From NCBI GenBank assembly GCA_049513455.1, contig JBEKWB010000008.1, forward strand, positions 1 to 64,000: a stretch of 64,000 nucleotides of DNA, in the 5' to 3' direction. The notes under the pieces are model-generated. The model was given only the letters and a program-made list of their open reading frames with translations. It did no database searches and was not told the DNA's origin. The translations under genes were made by a program, and so were the position numbers. This stretch comes from Bog-473 sp049513455. Lineage in GTDB: Bacteria; Actinomycetota; Acidimicrobiia; Acidimicrobiales; RAAP-2. Below, piece after piece: positions 52,606 to 61,557 of the stretch. How positions within the stretch are numbered: position 1 is the stretch's first letter; each line of letters begins with the position of its first letter.

Positions 52606-53382
52606 TCAGCCGACACCTCCCGAGGGTTGTGCCGTCGACCCGCCGTCGACCACCAACGTCTGGCCGGTGATCCATGACGCGGCGTCAGAAGCCAAAAAGA
52701 GTGCGGCCGCCGCGATGTCGTCAGGGAGCCCGAGGCGGCGCAGCGGGATGTGTGCGGCGACCCGCTCCTCGCCCGGACCCTCCCACAGCGCACGCGCCAG
52801 CTGGGTCTTGACCAGCCCGGGAGCGAGGGCGTTCACCCGGATGTCGGGAGCCAGCTCGAAAGCCAACTGCCGGGTGATGTGCAGAACGGCCGCCTTGGTG
52901 ACGTTGTACCAGCCGATGCCCGGTTCGACCCCGAGACCGCCGATGGAGGCCACGTTGATGACCGACCCCCGCAGCCCGGCCTTCACCGCGTAGGACGTCC
53001 ACATCACCACCGCCAGCTGGTTGACCTCGAAGGTCTTCTGCGCCCGGGGAACATCGATGTCGATCATGGGCCCGAAATAGGGATTGGTGCCCGCATTGTT
53101 CACGAGGACGTCCAGACCGCCGAAGCGCTCGACGGTCTCGGCCAGGCAGGCCTGGGCCTGCGCGGCTTCGCCGACGTGGGCGGCCTGCCACGCCACCTTG
53201 GCCGGATCGGCGCCACCGGCTATCAGACCGGCTGTGGCTTCGGCCAGGTCATCCGCCTTGCGGGAGCAGAGCATGACGTTGGCCCCGGCCCCGAGAAAGC
53301 GCCCGGCCATGGCCAGGCCGATGCCCCGACTGGCTCCGGTGATGACCGCCGTCTTGCCCTCGAGCGCAGGTAGGGGATCCAT
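52606..53382 (-). CDS. SDR-family oxidoreductase
   Basis: 258 residues, classical SDR: VITGASRGIGLAMAGRFL cofactor loop, VNNAGTNPYFGPM, catalytic Ser in INVASIGGLG and YNVTKAAVLH with Tyr and Lys, then LAPGLVKTQLAR and WITGQTLVVDGG. The line VNNAGTNPYFG is often seen in SDRs used in CoA-linked or fatty acid metabolism, but substrate is open. It lies 68 bases upstream of the COE gene and the ECF41 promoter follows its stop, so it is a separate unit. Confidence 0.87.
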   Translation of the reverse strand: MDPLPALEGKTAVITGASRGIGLAMAGRFLGAGANVMLCSRKADDLAEATAGLIAGGADPAKVAWQAAHVGEAAQAQACLAETVERFGGLDVLVNNAGTNPYFGPMIDIDVPRAQKTFEVNQLAVVMWTSYAVKAGLRGSVINVASIGGLGVEPGIGWYNVTKAAVLHITRQLAFELAPDIRVNALAPGLVKTQLARALWEGPGEERVAAHIPLRRLGLPDDIAAAALFLASDAASWITGQTLVVDGGSTAQPSGGVG

Positions 53383-53422
53383 CCGCTGAGCTTTCCACGC
53401 GGGCGGACACCCCGCGGACCCG

Positions 53423-53428
53423 TAGCAT
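53423..53428 (+). promoter_or_regulatory. -10 element of the YyaL-type gene
   Basis: TAGCAT, 8 nt before the GTG at 53437; leaderless. Confidence 0.45.
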
Positions 53429-53436
53429 CGTGACCC

Positions 53437-55476
53437 GTGAACCATCTGGCGGATGAAACGAGCCCGTACCTGCGCCAGCATGCAGACAACCCGGTGGAAT
53501 GGTTTCCCTGGGGCCGAGAGGCCCTGGAGAAGGCCGCGGTCGAGGACAAGCCGATCTTCGTGTCCATCGGCTATGCCTCCTGCCACTGGTGTCATGTCAT
53601 GGCCCATGAGAGCTTCGAAGACGAGGCGACTGCGGCCGACCTCGCCCGCTGGTTCGTTTCCGTCAAGGTCGATCGGGAGGAGCGCCCGGACCTCGACTCG
53701 CTCTACATGGCGGCCACCCAGTCGCTGACCGGATCGGGTGGCTGGCCCATGTCCGTGTTCTGTACGCCCGACGGCCGCCCGTTCTACGCCGGCACCTACT
53801 TCCCACCCGAGGAACGCCAGGGTATGCCCTCGTTCCGGCGGGTCGTCGAGGCGCTCGGCACCGCCTGGGAAGAGGACCGGGCGCGTGTGCTGGTCCAGGC
53901 CGACGCGCTGGTCGATGCCGTCCGTCGTGATGTGCGCCTGGCCGAATCGATGACCGAGGCCGATGCCGAGGCCCATGCCGGTGCCGATGCCGGGACCCTG
54001 CTCGTGCCCCCCTCCGCCCTCGACACCGATGGGCTCATCGATCAGCTGGTCACCGGGCTCGCGCAGGGGTTCGACTCGCAGTGGGGAGGATTCGGGCCCG
54101 CTCCGAAGTTCCCGCGCCCCTCCCTGGTCGAGCTGTGCCTGCGGCACCACCGCCGCACGAGTTCGGAACGGTCCCGCCAAATGGCACTGACCACGCTCGA
54201 CGCCATGGCGGCCGGCGGCATGTACGACCACCTCGTCGGGGGTTTCTGCCGCTATTCGACCGACAACCGGTGGTTGGTCCCCCACTTCGAAAAGATGCTG
54301 ACCGACCAGGCCCTGCTGGCCCGCGCCTACCTCCACGCCTGGCAGGAGACCGGCCGGGACAACTACCTGGCCGTGGTCACCGAGACACTCGACTTCGTGC
54401 TGGACGACCTGTCCACGCCCGAGGGCGCCCTCTACTCGTCCTTCGACGCCGATGCCGGAGGGGTGGAGGGCAGCCACGCCACCTTCACCCTCGCCGAGCT
54501 CACCCACGCACTCCCCGCCTCCCTCGTCCAACCGGCGGCCGAGTGGTACGGGATCACGGCCGAGGGCAACTGGGAGGGACGCTCCATCCCCTTTCGGCCC
54601 GTCGGCGCGCCGCTCCGGCGCCCCCCCGAGATCGAAGAGGCCCGGCTGCTGCTGGCCGCCATGCGGGCGGCCCGGGTGCAACCGGCACGCGACGAGAAGG
54701 TCCTGACCGAGTGGAACGCCATGGCCGCGTCCACGCTGGCCGAGGTGGCGGCGGTGACCGGATCGGACCGCTACGCGCGGCGGGCCGAGGAGATCGGCGA
54801 GTTCCTCATGTCCGCCATGTACGACGGCCCACGGCTGATGCGAAGCTGGCAGGGCGGCCGGGCGCGGCACCTGGGCGTCGCCGCGGACCACGCCTGGCTC
54901 GTCGAAGCGTGCACCCGGCTGTCGGAGCTCACCGGGAAGGAGCGGTGGCGCGCCCGGGCCCATCGGGTGAGCCGGCAGCTGCTGGAGCTGTTCTGGGACG
55001 ACGGCGCCGGCGGGTTCTTCACCACCGGCGAGGACGCCGAGGAGCTCATCGTGCGGCCCAAGGAGTATCTCGACGGGGCGCTGCCCGCCACCAACTCGAT
55101 TGCCGTCCACGCACTGCTCCGGGCCAGCGCGTTCGATGACGACGAGGGGTTGCGCCGCGCCATCGACCGCACCGTGGCCGGGGCCCGGGCGCTGTTCACC
55201 CGCCATCCGGGTGCGCTGGCCGACATGGTGGCGGCACTCCCCATGCTCAACGGGCGTCAGGAGATCGTGGTGACCGGGGACAGGCCGGACCTACTGGCCG
55301 AGGTGCGACGGCGCTGGCTGCCCGACTCCGTCGTGGCCTGGGGCGAGTCCGACGGGTCGCCCCTCTTCGCCGGCCGGCCAGACGGGTCCGCGTTCGTGTG
55401 CCGCGGCTTTACCTGCGCCGCGCCGGCTGGTGACGTAGCGACACTGGCCGCACAGCTCGAGGCACTGTGCCGATGA
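53437..55476 (+). CDS. Thioredoxin-domain protein of the YyaL/spermatogenesis-associated 20 family
   Basis: 679 residues, full length for the family. The N-terminal thioredoxin-like domain (DUF255) opens NHLADETSPYLRQHADNPVEW and has the CxxC in SIGYASCHWCHVMAHESF, followed by VKVDREERPDLDSLYM. The rest is an alpha/alpha-barrel like N-acylglucosamine 2-epimerase (GGMYDHLVGGFCRYSTDNRW, PHFEKMLTDQA). The family is widespread, its reaction is unknown. GTG start with a -10 element 8 nt upstream. The next gene overlaps by 4 nt. Confidence 0.9.
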   Translation: MNHLADETSPYLRQHADNPVEWFPWGREALEKAAVEDKPIFVSIGYASCHWCHVMAHESFEDEATAADLARWFVSVKVDREERPDLDSLYMAATQSLTGSGGWPMSVFCTPDGRPFYAGTYFPPEERQGMPSFRRVVEALGTAWEEDRARVLVQADALVDAVRRDVRLAESMTEADAEAHAGADAGTLLVPPSALDTDGLIDQLVTGLAQGFDSQWGGFGPAPKFPRPSLVELCLRHHRRTSSERSRQMALTTLDAMAAGGMYDHLVGGFCRYSTDNRWLVPHFEKMLTDQALLARAYLHAWQETGRDNYLAVVTETLDFVLDDLSTPEGALYSSFDADAGGVEGSHATFTLAELTHALPASLVQPAAEWYGITAEGNWEGRSIPFRPVGAPLRRPPEIEEARLLLAAMRAARVQPARDEKVLTEWNAMAASTLAEVAAVTGSDRYARRAEEIGEFLMSAMYDGPRLMRSWQGGRARHLGVAADHAWLVEACTRLSELTGKERWRARAHRVSRQLLELFWDDGAGGFFTTGEDAEELIVRPKEYLDGALPATNSIAVHALLRASAFDDDEGLRRAIDRTVAGARALFTRHPGALADMVAALPMLNGRQEIVVTGDRPDLLAEVRRRWLPDSVVAWGESDGSPLFAGRPDGSAFVCRGFTCAAPAGDVATLAAQLEALCR

Positions 55477-56216
55477 GCGAAGACCGCGAGGAGGTGCAGG
55501 CCCGGCGCGCCCCGCAAACCCCTACCGATCCGGCCCGGCTCCTCCGGCGTTCGGCCCGGCGCCGCGAGAAGGTGCCGACCTCGGGCGGCTCGACCCTGCA
55601 TCTCCTGGTCCTGTCCTCGACGGTCGAGGACACCACCGTGGTGGATCTGGCCACCCGTACCGTCATGCGGGTACGGGTGCCGTGGCCTGAGGGCTACGAG
55701 CCCGACATCACCCTGTTCGATGTGGTCGAGGTCACCCTGGCCGACGACCCCGAGCGCGATGACCTGGCACAACCCGAGGCGACGACGGCGGCCGATCTCC
55801 CTCGCCACGTGGGCACGCTGAGGGGCCGCCAGCTCCGCAAGCTCCTCCGGCGCATGGTGGCGACGCCCGACGGCCCGCTCCTGGGGTTTCCGGGACCCTC
55901 CGCCCCCTATTGGGAGTTCCGTGGTTTCCGGCCCTCGGTGGCCCTCATCGAACCGACGCGGAGCCCACAACTGATCCGCCGGCACGCCGACGGGTCCACC
56001 TGGGTGCGTTTCGGATGGGACAGGGACGACGTCTGGCTACCCGTCGAGGACCGCCACGCTGCGCGCGCCCTCGATGCCGCCCGACGCGAGCGGCTCAGCG
56101 GCAAGGCGCTGGCGGCCGCCCTCGGCTTCGACCCGCAATATCTGCTGGTGACCGTGAGCCCGCCCCGGGATGGTCACTGCTACAAGGTGTGCGCGGCGAT
56201 ACTCCCCCGCGGCTAG
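55473..56216 (+). CDS. Unknown protein coupled to the YyaL-type gene
   Basis: 247 residues. After a basic N-terminus (RLLRRSARRREKVPT) come beta-rich lines: HLLVLSSTVEDTTVVDLATRTVMRVRVPWPEG, PDITLFDVVEVTLADDPE, GPSAPYWEFRGFRPSVALIEPT, WVRFGWDRDDVWLPVEDRHA. No known family recognised. The ATG overlaps the upstream stop by 4 nt (ATGA), so both proteins are made from one transcript. A long frame on the opposite strand also spans part of this region but lacks family likeness. Three GC hairpins follow the stop. Confidence 0.7.
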   Translation: MSEDREEVQARRAPQTPTDPARLLRRSARRREKVPTSGGSTLHLLVLSSTVEDTTVVDLATRTVMRVRVPWPEGYEPDITLFDVVEVTLADDPERDDLAQPEATTAADLPRHVGTLRGRQLRKLLRRMVATPDGPLLGFPGPSAPYWEFRGFRPSVALIEPTRSPQLIRRHADGSTWVRFGWDRDDVWLPVEDRHAARALDAARRERLSGKALAAALGFDPQYLLVTVSPPRDGHCYKVCAAILPRG

Positions 56217-56292
56217 CGGGGACGGCTGTCGCGGACAGCGTCCGACCGGACGGCCTGTGACGCACCACGCGTCCCGAACCCCCAGTCGGGGG
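56205..56292. terminator. Three hairpins in a convergent intergenic region
   Basis: CCCCGC-N5-GCGGGG (56205-56221, including the stop codon), GCTGTC-N3-GACAGC (56225-56239) and CCCCC-N4-GGGGG (56279-56292). They lie between genes converging from both sides. No U runs, so if they end transcription it is not by the standard intrinsic mechanism. Confidence 0.4.
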
Positions 56293-56307
56293 CGCCGGGA
56301 TCCGGGC

Positions 56308-56979
56308 TCAGCGCCCGAGCTTGCCCCCGGCGAGATCCTCGGCCATGGCCCAGCCGAAAGTCACGAGACGGTCTCCCCTCTCGGCATCGAAGTCGCCGAA
56401 GTGCCCGTGGACACCCTCGGGGAGCTTCACCTTGGGAGCGAAGAAGTCGAGACCTCCGGCCACCGAGCCGTCACCCTTGAGCACGAACGTGCGGTCGTCG
56501 AGCCGGCTCTCGCAGCCGAATCGCTTGGAGAGGCGGCGAGCCCAGGCCCGCTCCTCACCGGAGGACCTGTGCTCGGGGAAGGGGACGACGTCTTGAAGTC
56601 CCGAGAAGGCCCGGAATCCTTCGGGCGCCAGCAGCCGGGTGCCCAGCAGGACATCCTCGTCGGGGAAGGCCAAGAGGGCACGCCGGTACTGGTCGGCCAT
56701 GATCCCCTTGAGGGCCGCCTCGGCGCGGGCCGTACGATCGACCAACGCCAGACCCACCAGAAGCGATGGTGTCCCCCCGATTCTCTCCAAGGTGCAGAAG
56801 GAGTACCCGCGAAGCTTGTTCCCCTCCCGCGCCAACGTGATCAGCACCCACGATTCGCGCTCCTTGGACAGGAACCCGATATCAAACCCGGGGGGACGAT
56901 CCGCACAGAGATCTGCCATTTCCACCAGCTCAGCATCGCTGAGCGCAGTGCAATCTTTGGTGCTCACTACGATCGGCAT
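56308..56979 (-). CDS. Conserved protein of unknown function downstream of dnaE
   Basis: 223 residues: STKDCTALSDAELVEMADLCADRPPGFDIGFLSKE, WVLITLAREGNKLRGYSFCTLERIGGTPSLLVGLALVDR and EDVLLGTRLLAPEGFRAFSGL (key parts). The order of an early helix pair, a central beta core with a VGLALVD line and RAEAALKGI recalls an acetyltransferase-like (GNAT) fold, but the match is too weak for a call. A TAGACT -10 ends 6 nt before the ATG, so it has its own promoter 105 bases after dnaE. Confidence 0.7.
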   Translation of the reverse strand: MPIVVSTKDCTALSDAELVEMADLCADRPPGFDIGFLSKERESWVLITLAREGNKLRGYSFCTLERIGGTPSLLVGLALVDRTARAEAALKGIMADQYRRALLAFPDEDVLLGTRLLAPEGFRAFSGLQDVVPFPEHRSSGEERAWARRLSKRFGCESRLDDRTFVLKGDGSVAGGLDFFAPKVKLPEGVHGHFGDFDAERGDRLVTFGWAMAEDLAGGKLGR

Positions 56980-56985
56980 GAGTCA

Positions 56986-56991
56986 AGTCTA
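56986..56991 (-). promoter_or_regulatory. -10 element of the unknown gene after dnaE
   Basis: TAGACT on the minus strand, 6 nt before the ATG at 56979; leaderless. Confidence 0.45.
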
Positions 56992-57083
56992 CTGGCTCTG
57001 CCGGGGGCTTTCCCAACCGGTCACGGGTCGACAACGCCTCCCGGGTGAGGTATGGGAGCACCTTCTCCCTGTTGAAGTCGGCT

Positions 57084-60000
57084 TTACGACAAGACGGCAC
57101 CCTGCCCGAGAAGCCGCTTCAACTCGCCCACCAAGCCGTTCCGGCAGTCGACATTGAACTCGGGGGCGAGGCGCAGCACCTTGGCCCCGACGTGGAGGAG
57201 CACCGAGGACGGGCCCGGGTGCCCGCTCAAAATCCCCTTGAGACCCTTCAGCGTGGAGTCGGTCAGCACGCCGAGCGGCAACGCGATGTGCAGGTCCTCC
57301 GCGCCCCGCTCGAGCAGGGGGCGGCTCACCTCCATGCAGACGATCTTCGGTTCTTCCTCCCGGGTGTCGAGGCGTCCCCTCACCACCAGAATGGCGTCGT
57401 TCTCGATCAACGCCCCGAAATCGGCCATGGTCTTCGGGAAGACGCAGACCTCCATGGCTGCCTGCAGGTCTTCCAGCACGAACTTGGCCATCAGGTCGCC
57501 CTTTTTGGTGTAGCTCCGCCGCAGGTCCGTCACCACCCCGCCCACCGATCGCACCGGGGGACGCTCGCTGTTGGGGCTCTCCTCCCGCATGTCCGACAGG
57601 CTGCAGTCGGTCAGGCGGGCCAGCGCCTGCTCATAGCCCATGAGGGGGTGGTCGCTCACGTAGAGCCCGAGCATCTCCTTCTCGAAGGCCAGGCGCTGCG
57701 ACTTGTCGAACTCGGTGTCGGGGATGGCGATTTTGGCATCGCCCCAGCCGGGATCGGTCTGCTCTTCCTCGAACGCGGCGAACAGCGAAGTGATCCCGAG
57801 GTCGCGCTCGCGACGTCGTTCGAGTGTCCGGTCCACGATGCCCTCCATGACCAGGCACAGACCCTGACGGGGATGGCCGAGCCCGTCGAAGGCACCCCCC
57901 TTGGCCAACGACTCCATCGTGCGCTTGTTGAGGACCATGGGGTCGACCCGCTGGCAGAAGTCGAAGATGTCGGCGAAGGGCCCGTTGGCGTTGCGCTCCT
58001 CCACAATGCGCTCCACCAGGCCCTCACCCACGTTGCGCACCGCGGCCATCCCGAAGAGGATGGCGTTCCCGACCCGGTCGGCCGACAGATCGGGGGCGAA
58101 CTCGGCAACCGAGCGATTGACGTCGGGCGGGAGGACGGCGATCCCCATGGACCGACACTCGGCCAGGTAGACGGCGGTTTTGTCCTTGTTGTCCTTGACC
58201 GAGGTGAGGAGGGCGGCCATGTACTCCACCGGGTAATGGGCCTTGAGCCATGCCGTCTGGTAGGCCACCAATCCGTAGCCGTAGGAGTGGGACTTGTTGA
58301 AGGCGTAGTCGGCGAAGGGCTCGATGATGTCGAACAGCTCGGTTCCCAGCGCCTCGCCGTACCCCTCGGTGACACACCCCGCGACGAACTTCTCGCGCTC
58401 GGCGGCAATGAGCGCCCGGATCTTCTTGCCGCACGCCTTGCGCAGGTTGTCGGCCTCCTCGAGCGTGTAGCCGGCGAACTTCTGCGCCACCCGCATGACC
58501 GACTCCTGGTAGAGCATCAGCCCGTAGGTGTCCTTGAGGATCGGCTCGATGTCGGGGTGGAGGTAGGTGAGCTCCTTGCGGCCGTTCTTGAGCTCGGGAT
58601 AGTCCCGGTGCATGTTGGCGGCCATCGGGCCGGGTCGGTAGAGGGCGACGAGCGCCGCCACGTCGTCGAAGCTGGTCGGCGCCAGCGCCCGGAGGGTCTG
58701 GCGCATCGCCGAGCCCTCCAGCTGGAACACGCCGATGGACTCGGCCCGACGCAGCATCTCCAGCGTGGGCTCGTCGGCCAGGTCGACTCCGTCGATGTCC
58801 GGCCGCTCCCCGCTGACCGCCTCGATCAGGTCCAGCGTGCGCTCGATGATCGAGAGGTTGCGCAGGCCGAGGAAGTCCATCTTCAGCAGCCCGAGCTCTT
58901 CGACGCCGTGCATCTCGTACTGGGTGACGATGGGCGCATCCTCCGGCTTGCCCCCCGCATCAGGCTTGCGCTGAATGGGCAGGTAGTCGGTCAGCGGGTC
59001 GCGGGAAATGACCACTGCCGCGGCATGGATCCCGTCCTGGCGTCGCAGCCCTTCCAGTCCCAGTGCGACGTCGACGGTCTCTTTGACCTCGGGATCGGCG
59101 TCGTACATGGCGCGCAGCTCCGCCGCGGCGGCGAAACCCTCTTCGTGCCCCTCCGTCTTCGTCATGCACGCCTTGAGCGGGGTGTCGCGGCCCATCACCA
59201 GGGGCGGCATGGCCTTGGCGATGCGGTCGCCCACGATGTACGCCTTCCCCAACACCCTCGCCGCGTCGCGCACCGCAGCCCGGGCCTTGATGGTGGAGAA
59301 GGTCACCACCTGTGCCACCCGGTCGCTGCCGTACTTCTCGGCGGCGTAGCGCATCACGTCGCTGCGGTAGCGCTCGTCGAAGTCCATGTCGATGTCGGGC
59401 ATCTGCTTGCGCCCCGGGTTGAGGAAGCGCTCGAAGAGGAGGTCGTAACGGATGGGGTCGAGATCGACGATGCGCAGGCAGTAGGCCACGCAGCAGCCGG
59501 CCGCCGACCCGCGTCCCGGCCCCACCCGGATGCCCGACTCCCGGGCGAAGCGGATCAGGTCCCACACCACGAGGAAGTAGGCGGCGAAGCCCATGTTCCC
59601 GATGACGCCGAGCTCGTAGTCCAACCTCTCGACGACATTGTCCGGCAGCGGACTGCCGTAGCGCTGGCGCGCCCCCTCCATGGTCAGATCCCGCAGGTAG
59701 GCCAGGGCCCGGTCCTCATAGGCCTCGCCGACGAACTGGGGCGGCACCGGGAACTCAGGCAGGCTCGGTTTGCCCAGCTCGATCTGCACATCGGCCCGTT
59801 CGGCAATGAGCAGGGTGTTGTCGCACGCCTCGGGGACCTCCTCGAAGAGGTGGCGCATCTCGCGCGCGGACTTGAGGTAGTGCTCGGTCCCCTCGAACTT
59901 GAACCGGTTGGTGTCGGACAGCAGTGCCCCGGTCTGGACGCAGAGCAGGGCGTCGTGGGCCACGGCGTCCTCGCGGTGGGTGTAGTGGCTGTCGTTCGTG

Positions 60001-60653
60001 GCCAGCAAGGGTGCGTTCAGGCGGCGGGCGATCTCGATCAGCTGCGGGTTCGTGCGGTGCTGGTCGGCGATGCCGTGGTCCTGGATCTCGACGAAGAGGT
60101 TGTCCCGCCCGAAGATGTCCTGCAGGCGGGCGGCCCGGCGCTCGGCCTCCACGGCGTCACCGGCCAACAGGGCCTGGAGCACCACGCCACCCAGACACCC
60201 CGTGGTGGCGATCAACCCGCTGTGATGGCGCTCGAGCAGCTCCCAGTCCAGCCGGGGCTTGTAGTAGTACCCCTCCAGGTACGCCGCGGAGGACAGCTTC
60301 AAGAGGTTGCGATAGCCCTCGACGGTCTCTGAGAGAAGGGTCAGGTGGTAATAGAGCTTCTGCCCGCCGTCGACGTCGCCCCCCGTGTCGTCCACCTTGC
60401 CCCGGCGCACGGGCCGCTCGTGCCGGGACTCACCGGCCATGTAGGCCTCGGTCCCGATGATCGGGGTGATGCCTTGGGCCCGGCAGGCCTTGTAGAAGTC
60501 CAGGACCCCGTACATGTTGCCGTGGTCGGTGATTCCCAGTGCCGGTTGCCCGTCCGCCACCGCGGCGGCGACCAGCTCGCCGATCCGGGCTGCCCCGTCG
60601 AGCATGGAGAACTCAGTGTGGGTGTGGAGATGCGTAAACGACCGCCCCGACAC
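57084..60653 (-). CDS. dnaE: DNA polymerase III alpha subunit
   Basis: 1189 residues, the size of actinobacterial DnaE1. Order: N-terminal PHP domain (FTHLHTHTEFSMLDGAARI, ALGITDHGNMYG), polymerase core with GPGRGSAAGCCVAYCLRI and the catalytic aspartates in MPDIDMDFDERYR, finger region (GRKQMPDID to HAAAVVISRD), the helix-hairpin-helix part near residue 900 and an OB fold near residue 1040 (VGGVVTDLRRSYTKKGDLMAKF). It is the replicative polymerase. The GTG at 60653 has AAAGGAGG 4 nt upstream; a TTG five codons earlier would overlay the ribosome-binding site. Confidence 0.97.
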   Translation of the reverse strand: MSGRSFTHLHTHTEFSMLDGAARIGELVAAAVADGQPALGITDHGNMYGVLDFYKACRAQGITPIIGTEAYMAGESRHERPVRRGKVDDTGGDVDGGQKLYYHLTLLSETVEGYRNLLKLSSAAYLEGYYYKPRLDWELLERHHSGLIATTGCLGGVVLQALLAGDAVEAERRAARLQDIFGRDNLFVEIQDHGIADQHRTNPQLIEIARRLNAPLLATNDSHYTHREDAVAHDALLCVQTGALLSDTNRFKFEGTEHYLKSAREMRHLFEEVPEACDNTLLIAERADVQIELGKPSLPEFPVPPQFVGEAYEDRALAYLRDLTMEGARQRYGSPLPDNVVERLDYELGVIGNMGFAAYFLVVWDLIRFARESGIRVGPGRGSAAGCCVAYCLRIVDLDPIRYDLLFERFLNPGRKQMPDIDMDFDERYRSDVMRYAAEKYGSDRVAQVVTFSTIKARAAVRDAARVLGKAYIVGDRIAKAMPPLVMGRDTPLKACMTKTEGHEEGFAAAAELRAMYDADPEVKETVDVALGLEGLRRQDGIHAAAVVISRDPLTDYLPIQRKPDAGGKPEDAPIVTQYEMHGVEELGLLKMDFLGLRNLSIIERTLDLIEAVSGERPDIDGVDLADEPTLEMLRRAESIGVFQLEGSAMRQTLRALAPTSFDDVAALVALYRPGPMAANMHRDYPELKNGRKELTYLHPDIEPILKDTYGLMLYQESVMRVAQKFAGYTLEEADNLRKACGKKIRALIAAEREKFVAGCVTEGYGEALGTELFDIIEPFADYAFNKSHSYGYGLVAYQTAWLKAHYPVEYMAALLTSVKDNKDKTAVYLAECRSMGIAVLPPDVNRSVAEFAPDLSADRVGNAILFGMAAVRNVGEGLVERIVEERNANGPFADIFDFCQRVDPMVLNKRTMESLAKGGAFDGLGHPRQGLCLVMEGIVDRTLERRRERDLGITSLFAAFEEEQTDPGWGDAKIAIPDTEFDKSQRLAFEKEMLGLYVSDHPLMGYEQALARLTDCSLSDMREESPNSERPPVRSVGGVVTDLRRSYTKKGDLMAKFVLEDLQAAMEVCVFPKTMADFGALIENDAILVVRGRLDTREEEPKIVCMEVSRPLLERGAEDLHIALPLGVLTDSTLKGLKGILSGHPGPSSVLLHVGAKVLRLAPEFNVDCRNGLVGELKRLLGQGAVLS

Positions 60654-60667
60654 CGGCCCTCCTTTCA

Positions 60668-60687
60668 ACGGTTGAACTTACAACCGT
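60668..60687 (-). promoter_or_regulatory. Palindrome over the likely dnaE promoter
   Basis: ACGGTTG-N6-CAACCGT, perfect 7-bp arms. A -35 TTCGCA, 17-nt spacer and -10 TAAGTT can be drawn so that the -10 lies in the palindrome. It looks like an operator but is not a GAAC-N4-GTTC LexA box. Confidence 0.5.
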
Positions 60688-60712
60688 GTTATTCGATTGC
60701 GAACTCAGGACC

Positions 60713-61417
60713 TTACCCCGTCGGGCGGACGGAGATCACCACCGTTTTGACGATCTTGTCGTGCAGGGTCTGCTTTTTCGAGTCCCAGAGGGGAAAGAGC
60801 ATGTCAAGCAACCAGAGCACGCCGAGGATGAGGGTCACGGTCCCCAAAATCCGCAGGAACTGCTCTACGAACGCACGCCAAAACGCCCGTCCGTACCCCA
60901 GGACATCGTGGGCCTCGTCGCGCACGACCCGCACCCCGACGGCCATCATGCCGACCGTCTGCCCCCGCGCGCCCCCACACAGAATTGTGGCGTACACCAC
61001 AAAGGCGACGGCCGTGATGACGGGTGACAGCAGCGACAGGGAGCGACGCGTGTGGCCGCCGTTGCGCCGCACCATGAGATGCACCTCGAGCGCGTGCGTA
61101 TGCCGGAAGGCTATGTACAACACGACGAGCACGGGGATGAAGATGACCACATCGATGAGATAGCCGCCGAGCCGTGTTCCCCACCTCGCGTACGGCACCA
61201 CCTGGGAGTTGTCATAGCCGGCACCGGGGAAGGACGACGGGAACCGCCCGGGCGGCGGGGGCGGATAGCCCCCGCTCGGAGCCGACGGATACGAGGGCGG
61301 GGCCGGTGGCGGCGCGGTAGGCGGCGCCGGAGGTGGGGAGGGGGGCGGCACCCGAGGTGCGCTCCCGGGGAACGAAGGCGGCCCGCCGCCCGGCGCTCCG
61401 GTCGTCTCGTCAGGCAT
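60713..61417 (-). CDS. RDD-family membrane protein with proline-rich N-terminus
   Basis: 234 residues. The first 75 are Pro/Gly/Ser/Ala rich. Then the RDD domain: YARWGTRLGGYLIDVVIFI with the Arg and Asp that name the family, a second hydrophobic helix LLSPVITAVAFVVYATILCGG, ARGQTVGMMAVGVRVVRDEA, and a third, FLRILGTVTLILGVLWLLDMLFP, ending in KKQTLHDKIVKTVVI. Three or four membrane segments. Role unknown; sometimes linked to ion or small-molecule transport. It follows the Bpa gene after 140 bases. Confidence 0.88.
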   Translation of the reverse strand: MPDETTGAPGGGPPSFPGSAPRVPPPSPPPAPPTAPPPAPPSYPSAPSGGYPPPPPGRFPSSFPGAGYDNSQVVPYARWGTRLGGYLIDVVIFIPVLVVLYIAFRHTHALEVHLMVRRNGGHTRRSLSLLSPVITAVAFVVYATILCGGARGQTVGMMAVGVRVVRDEAHDVLGYGRAFWRAFVEQFLRILGTVTLILGVLWLLDMLFPLWDSKKQTLHDKIVKTVVISVRPTG

Positions 61418-61442
61418 CGTCGGCCACCCCTTGCTCTGCTGC

Positions 61443-61487
61443 GTTCAGCACTCGTTCATTCGGCGCTCGTCTGTTCAGCACTCGTTC
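61443..61487. repeat. 30-bp repeat between the Bpa and RDD genes
   Basis: GTTCAGCACTCGTTC occurs at 61443-61457 and 61473-61487 with a related 15-mer after each copy. The stretch 61418-61557 holds no gene. Confidence 0.7.
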
Positions 61488-61557
61488 GTCTCCGGCGCAG
61501 ACGCGCTCGTGCAGGCACGCCCTCCTTGCACCCGACGGCATCGCACCCGACGGCAGC

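Noticed and set aside
53383..55206. In-frame upstream extension of the minus-strand SDR gene at 52606, opposite the YyaL-type gene
   Set aside because: The extra residues have no family likeness and the SDR fold begins right after the ATG at 53382.
57045..60332. 1095-codon open frame on the plus strand opposite dnaE
   Set aside because: Shadow of a real gene in GC-rich DNA: composition is Gly/Arg/His/Leu-rich without any family motif, while the opposite strand encodes a full DnaE.
60668..60687. LexA (SOS) box at dnaE
   Set aside because: The palindrome lacks the GAAC-N4-GTTC core of actinobacterial SOS boxes.
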